From positions 1 through 36,085 of the forward strand of contig JANBPK010001275.1 in assembly GCA_027579435.1 (NCBI GenBank): 36,085 bases of DNA, written 5' to 3'. This document shows, in pieces, positions 30,931 to 36,085 of this stretch. Within the stretch, counting starts at the first letter, position 1. Every line of letters begins with the position of its first letter. The notes under the pieces were generated by a model. The model saw only the letters and a list, made by a program, of their open reading frames with translations, made no database searches and was not told the origin of the DNA. A program made the translations under genes and the position numbers. This stretch comes from Candolleomyces eurysporus. Lineage: Eukaryota > Basidiomycota > Agaricomycetes > Agaricales > Psathyrellaceae.

Positions 30931-32696
30931 GCGACACCATAATACATTGGCTACTTGCTCAATTACCCGTTGTTCTGCGACCCTTTAGCCTAGTTCTGCA
31001 AAGGTACAAGGTGGAATGTCATTTGGAGAAACTGCAGACGCTTTCGATGCATGTCCGAGCCAACTAATACATTCGGCCCCATCTTGAAACGAATGTTCAC
31101 CTGTCTGACCCGCGATCGTGCTGTAGAGTTTGCGATCTTACTCGATCTGTTGCGAGTACAATACTCCCTTCCTTGGTATGATGAGTCTGTATTTACGACC
31201 TTTAGGAATCCAAACTATGCATGTAAGGGGAACAAGTGAAACGCAAAGTCCTTTAATCAGGACGGTGGCTGAAAGTGCCTCGTTCTGGCAAGCCCTTACC
31301 CCGTCCTCAAGCCCGGTTTCATGAGGTTCAGTCCAACTGGTGAGCCGAATTTGCGAACTCTCAAGTGCGGTGAGAACGGACCCCCNTATCTGACCCGACA
31401 CGTTTCGTGATCGGGTTCGTAAAGGGACACGAGTCACACGACATATCAATCTCACTCCTTGAGCGCAGTTTCAATGAATGCAACGTCTCACTGCGACAGA
31501 GAGTACCTCATCAAGCCTTATTGTTCGCCTCGAGGAGAGTCAAGTCTACAGTTGTGATTGTCTCGTGATAGATGCTTGGTGCGTGTGTCAGCTCATCTGT
31601 TTCCGAAGTCTTCGTTAATTCATCTCCCAGTTCGCGATATCGCTAAAATTTGAATCTGCCTCATGTACATCCCAGTAACCTCCACTGTCTCCCTGTCTTC
31701 TGTCTCCTCTTATTGATTCCGTCTCTCCTTGACATCATTTCTAAAACCTCCAGCATTTCTGAAAGTTCGCTAGGACGATTGAGGCACAGCCTAATCTTGA
31801 AAAAAGAGTGCGTCTGCGATGCAGCACATCAAAGCCAACCGCCAGATACTACGAACATGCTTGAGAACAGTTAGGTGGCTGATGATGCGGGTCGAAATGA
31901 AGGACTGTGATTTCGTTAACGAATGCTTGGCATTTCGAGTCGGTGTAATTTGTCAAGTGTGAAATTGGTTGAAGAGCCTTGACCGAATTTTCACCCCATC
32001 AAAAGCGTCACATCCGACGATCGCCTTGTAATCATGTCTTGTACGGCTTCCTGCAGCTGTACCGTCGAGCAAGCAAGGTGATGTATTTCAGTTGCATGTG
32101 TTCGATCTATTGTATGCTGATATGAAATGAGCAACGATGGAATCCGCGTGTTCGTGGACACGCGCCCTTGCTTGCTGCCTGCCGCCATCCTTCATAGCAC
32201 TTTTCTCTACCGTTCAGATCGCTGAACTGCCGACATTGTTACTGTGAACTTCGCCTTTTGAACAACTGAAAGGTGGTTGTGGTCCTCTAGAATCGTTCTC
32301 CAAGCGAGTCGATTTGGAACATGGGAGCGTTGGACTCCGTCCTGCGGGCCTCATCGGTTTTTCCTCATACAGGCGATTGTGTCAAACTCCGATTCTCCTG
32401 TCACTGATCGTTATTTCACATCAAACGCGAAATGGACGTGATAACCCTAGAGTCCTTCATCCCAGAGCATGACATATTCATCTCGGAAGATTTATCTAGG
32501 TGCTTTGGTGCTGACGAGGTCATAATGCGGGATAATCACTCTCGCGGCGAAAGCGTCTCCACCTGCAGTAATCCTTGAGGCGAAATTACTTCATTCGACC
32601 TCCATCGACAGTCATTATCCCGTTCACGTCGGTGCGATTCGTTTTCGAGCTGAACTCGAATCTGCTTCATTCGCCGCAGAACAGTACCCAAAGCAT
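30931..32696. other. Intergenic; no gene recognised
   Basis: Only short ORFs are seen. A GC hairpin (cccgacacg, ttt loop, cgtgatcggg) lies at 31394-31415 close to an N at 31386. The segment from about 32200 is probably the upstream region of the DUF2235 gene. Confidence 0.4.
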
Positions 32697-32699
32697 CAT

Positions 32700-32710
32700 T
32701 GTATATATAC
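32700..32710 (+). promoter_or_regulatory. TATA-like element of the DUF2235-WD40 gene
   Basis: The sequence tgtatatatac lies about 50-60 bp before the proposed ATG at 32760, followed by a pyrimidine-rich tract (cttccccctctcccg) typical of fungal leader regions. Support is position and sequence only. Confidence 0.4.
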
Positions 32711-32759
32711 AGAGCAGACTTCCCCCTCTCCCGTCAACAGCTTGCCGCCCCCTGGGGTC

Positions 32760-35700
32760 ATGGTATTCACAATTAGGAGTTCACCAAGTAAGAGGCGCGT
32801 CATTGAAAAGCTCCCTGGTGAGCTCTATCACACCCCGGCTCTGCGACAAAGTTACTGACGAATCTTCCCTCAGGACACGACGAAACCGGGAGCGAAGGTT
32901 GCGTTGATGTCCCGTCAGAAGATCCCCCCGGTGCGTCTCCAAGTCACCTTCATCGTCCGATTGAGACCTTGCTTACTGATGCCTTTTCCAGAGAATGGTG
33001 CAGAAGGGAGCGAATGTCATTGTTATTGTAAGCACTCGCCACCAAAGCCTAAGCTCAAGGCGATGCCCTGTGGCCACAAGAGGGGTGGCCGAAATCTCAT
33101 TGTCTGCATCGACGGCACAGCAAATCAGTTCGGGGACAAGGTAAGCGACAGAAGGCGTATATCAGTACTTTTCTGACTCGTCTCTGGACAGAACACCAAC
33201 GTTGTAGAGCTATACAATCTCGTTTTGAAAGAGACTGGCAACAATCAATGCACATGGTACAACAGCGGGATTGGGACGTACGCCAAGCCAAGGTGGAAGT
33301 CGATAACTTACTGGCAGCAAGTCCTGTGCCATCTAATAGATATGGCGATAGCATGGTGCGCTAGAATTAGTTTGGAATATGAATATATTCTCAACCGCTC
33401 AATTGTATGTAGGGAATTTGAACGAACGGTCTTGGGAGCTTATCGATGGTTGTCGGATAATTACGAGGATGGGGATTGTATCTTTTTATTTGGTGAGATC
33501 CTTCCTCCGACGATTTCCCGATAGCATTTCTCATTCTATGAACAACAGGTTTCTCTCGTGGCGCATTCCAAGTCCGAACGTTGTCGGGAATGATCGATAG
33601 GGTTCGTTCTACCCATATACTCTCTAGCTCCTTACTCAAGCACAGTAGGTTGGCCTGATTCACAAAGGAAATGAGATGCAGATCCCATTGTTAGTATATG
33701 CAGCCTATGATCCGTACAATGTCTGACATGCTATTCCTCATCCCAGCGCATATCAGCTCTACGCCGAGTCCGATGAGGACCATGAAAAAACCGCCCCAGT
33801 TGGTTCATCCAACAGTCAGGCACCCCCAGAACATGCTGCCCCAACGGGATGGATCCAGGTATTGATTTCTATAATGGCAGGACTCTTGTTCCGATGGGTG
33901 CCATGGAAGGGGCAATCGATGCCGCAGCCTGCGTCAGGTGAATCACCAGAAGAATTGGTATCCAAGGCGGAACGGTTCAAGCGAGCTTTCTCCCGGAAGA
34001 ATGTTAAGGTTCACTTCGTGGGGGCATGGTACGTGATTCTTCGATGACCTTCAATGGAATCACTTAACGAGGCTATCAGGGACACGGTTTCGTCCATTGG
34101 GATTGCAAGAGGAAAGAAGATGCTCCCCGGCACTACCGACGGAATGAAACACGTCTGCCACTTCCGTCATGCCCTAGCGCTCGACGAACGCAGGGTGAAA
34201 TTCCTGCCGGAGTATGCGTGCGGAGGTTCAACTATGCCTCAGTCACAACCTCTCGACTGGAACCATACTCCTCGTTCTGAGCTTCGAAAAACCAGCGGCG
34301 ATATCTATACACACATCCTGGAGGTCTGGTTTGCAGGGACGCACTCCGATATGTGAGCCTATTTTTTTGTCTTGTTGCATGAGTCAAATGACGACGACTT
34401 CCCTCAGAGGAGGTGGGAACGTACAAAATCTTGGAATGGATCGAAGTAGACCACCGTTGAGGTGGATGGTACTGGAGGCCGTGGCTCTCGGCCTTCGAAC
34501 AGCGGACTTCGAGTGGGAACTCACGTCAGACCAACAGATTGAGTTCCAAGAATCGCTGACGGGAATATGGCATTTGCTCGAGTACTGGCCGCACCGCCGA
34601 CTGACTTTTCATCGGGACCCGGCCGGAAAGATGTTAACCCGAAGGTGAGTGCATTCCTATCTCCTCAAAGGGCTTTTTGTTTACGGGTTCTCTGCCAGCC
34701 CTCACCGCGGACATCGTAGAACTATTCATTGGGGACAGAAAATCCATAGCTCTCTCGTCCTTGCTGAGACTCCCCTTCCCTACTACCCTAAGGCGCGACC
34801 CCCNTGCCGGAAGGGACACTGATGGAAGCCTGATACCTGTGAATGAGCCTGAGTCGTTCTGGGATGGGCTGCGCAAAGATGGGCTTTCAAACTCTAACGG
34901 GTGGCTGGAGATTGATATTTATGAGTATGCGAGAACAGTTCTGAAAAGACTTGAGGATGGAAGGGCAGTCGAGGGTGCACTGAACGAGATCGTCACGAAA
35001 TGTGAGTTCCATTTGGCACGATCTTGTCCTTCGGCTGGTTAAACTTTTGCAGACCCGCAGGACGGCCCACAGGCCGTGTACGATGAGACCATCGAGGCCA
35101 TTCGACTATGGAGCCAAATATCACCGGCTCTCAAAGTCAAGCGTCGACTCCTGTCCACTACCATTGAAATTTTGGAAGGTCATTTGAAAAATCTCAAGCA
35201 TCGAAAATGGCGGGGGCATCGCAATCCATTCAGCGAGGGGTTGTGTAGTGGTTCGGGTGAATACTGGCAAGTAATAGAAAGGTTTCTGCGCGACATTTCG
35301 TTCTGTGAGTACATCGTACTTTCCTAGGAAATGGCTTGTCTGACGATCTTCATTCACGACTTCTCTCTGGGATTTGGAAATGCTGGATAGGCTCAGCAGA
35401 AGGCGCACAGGTCGCGTACAATGAAATCATAGCATGCATTCGATTATGGAAGGACGATCCACTCAAGCTGGGAGCTAAGCATCGGCTGCTTTGTGCCGCA
35501 ATGGAGATTTTAGAAGGACACTCGGAAAATCTCGGGTTTCAAAAATGGTGTGAAATTCGGGATTGTTTAGGCGATATCCTAAGTAGTGGCTCAGATGACC
35601 GTCGGCACATCGCAGCGGACCTTTTCCTGCGGCGATACACTAAAGGTAAGTGGAGGTAGTCTGTCCATCTCGAAAAACGAATCTAATCAACTTCGTCCAT

Positions 35701-36085
35701 TCAAGACGTAAACTGTCTATTTGAACTTCGAGAGCACAAACAGTCGGTGTGGTCTGTCGCCATCTCGCCTGACGGCAAGCGCATCGTCTCGGGCTCTGGG
35801 GGCCACACNAATTCGAATTTGGGACATGGAGACGGGGGCGCAGGTTGGAGAACCGGTGTTTGGACACAGAGGCGAGATCTATTCTGTCGCAATCTCGCCT
35901 GACGGCAAGCGCATTGTCTCCGGTTCCGACGACGAGACGATCCAGATCTGGGATGCGGAGACGGGGATGCAGGTTGGAGAATCGCTACGAGGGCACGAAG
36001 GTTACGTCCTGTCTGTCGCTTTCTCGCATGACGGCCAGCGCATCATCTCTGGCTCTACCGATAAGACCATTCGGATCTGGGATGC
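32760..36085 (+). CDS. DUF2235 hydrolase - tandem helical repeat - WD40 protein (3' end beyond window)
   Basis: Fourteen exons: 32760-32817, 32874-32930, 32992-33140, 33192-33355, 33413-33492, 33549-33601, 33649-33689, 33747-34028, 34080-34352, 34408-34644, 34699-35001, 35053-35304, 35391-35645 and 35706 onward. All joins keep frame once the Ns at 34804 and 35809 are dropped. A Cys/His cluster (47-67) precedes the DUF2235 alpha/beta-hydrolase domain (about 72-390): NLIVCIDGT (73-81), NTNVVELY, YNSGIGTYA, GFSRGAF with the likely nucleophile Ser172, FVGAWDTVSSIG with Asp296, RHALALDERR and GTHSDIGGG with His383. A hydrophobic segment (236-254) may act as a membrane-contacting insert. Residues 566-735 are two duplicated 84-85-residue units. 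WD40 repeats of 43 residues start near 740 (VWSVAISPDGKRIVSG). DUF2235 is related to the Tle1 type VI lipase effectors (known); an enzyme-plus-sensor role is inference. Confidence 0.85.
35053..35645 (+). repeat. Tandemly duplicated phase-1 exon pair (helical repeat)
   Basis: Exon 12 (252 nt) and exon 13 (255 nt) both start and end in phase 1 and encode homologous sequence: AVYDETIEAIRLWSQI against VAYNEIIACIRLWKDD, RLLSTTIEILEGHLKNL against RLLCAAMEILEGHSENL, and GSGEYWQVIERFLRD against GSDDRRHIAADLFLRR. The pattern is predicted to be helical, between the hydrolase and the WD40 array. Confidence 0.8.
35706..36085 (+). repeat. WD40 repeat array, near-identical 129-bp units
   Basis: The phrase tctgtcgc..tctcgcctgac recurs at 35753, 35883 and 36012, a 129-bp (43-codon) period once the N at 35809 is dropped. 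Each unit ends IRIWD or IQIWD. The DNA, not only the protein, is nearly identical between units, which suggests recent duplication or gene conversion. Confidence 0.85.

Noticed and set aside
31394..31415. GC-rich hairpin as a terminator or RNA gene
   Set aside because: Isolated 9-bp stem with no poly-T or neighbouring gene; insufficient for a functional call in a eukaryote.
1..36085. CRISPR arrays, tRNA or rRNA genes
   Set aside because: The regular repeats are exon-intron units or WD40 codons, not repeat-spacer arrays, and no cloverleaf or rRNA motif was recognised by eye.

Overview
The window looks like a transposon-dense stretch of an Agaricomycete-type basidiomycete genome. Reasons: short (about 45-85 nt) GT-AG introns are everywhere, and the recognisable families are Ty1/copia, a Tc1/mariner element, a Plavaka-type transposase, a BED-finger hAT-like transposase, an alpha-kinase remnant and a DUF2235 hydrolase fused to WD40 repeats. 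No bacterial or organellar features, CRISPR arrays, rRNAs or tRNAs were recognised. All assignments come from reading motifs by eye; no search was run.

Layout. 1-1024: C-terminal part of a Tc1/mariner DD34E transposase, split by a 643-bp miniature element with a target-site duplication. 1163-1915: alpha-kinase C-terminal remnant. 3109-4572: decayed copia protease/integrase fragment. 4591-5313 (minus): two-exon orphan gene. 6189-11014: copia element with an almost intact pol, no gag, and mismatched LTRs. 12023-15843: an unusual gene built from tandem exon-intron units encoding Gly/Pro hexapeptides, split by a 2.1-kb hAT-like fragment (12979-15090). 15845-16653: Pro/Ser-rich unknown. 17941-22472: Plavaka transposase, nearly complete. 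22597-23261: TA-flanked MITE. 23290-28750: degenerate repeats and fragments of unrecognised basidiomycete genes. 29826-30930: broken relative of the ASC-1/TRIP4 zinc-finger protein with look-alike introns. 32760 to the window end: a 14-exon gene with a DUF2235 hydrolase domain, two tandemly duplicated helical exons and the first WD40 repeats; it continues beyond the window.

Two cross-cutting points matter for anyone using the annotation. First, many apparent frameshifts are probably artefacts: in five of six testable cases, dropping a single N restores the reading frame, and several other shifts sit in 4-8 base homopolymers. Second, the stop codons inside the transposon remnants are nearly all TGA, as expected from C-to-T change at CGA codons.

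The most interesting candidates are the DUF2235-helical repeat-WD40 gene (a possible effector plus repeat-sensor protein outside the NACHT class) and the exon-array gene at 12023-15843.
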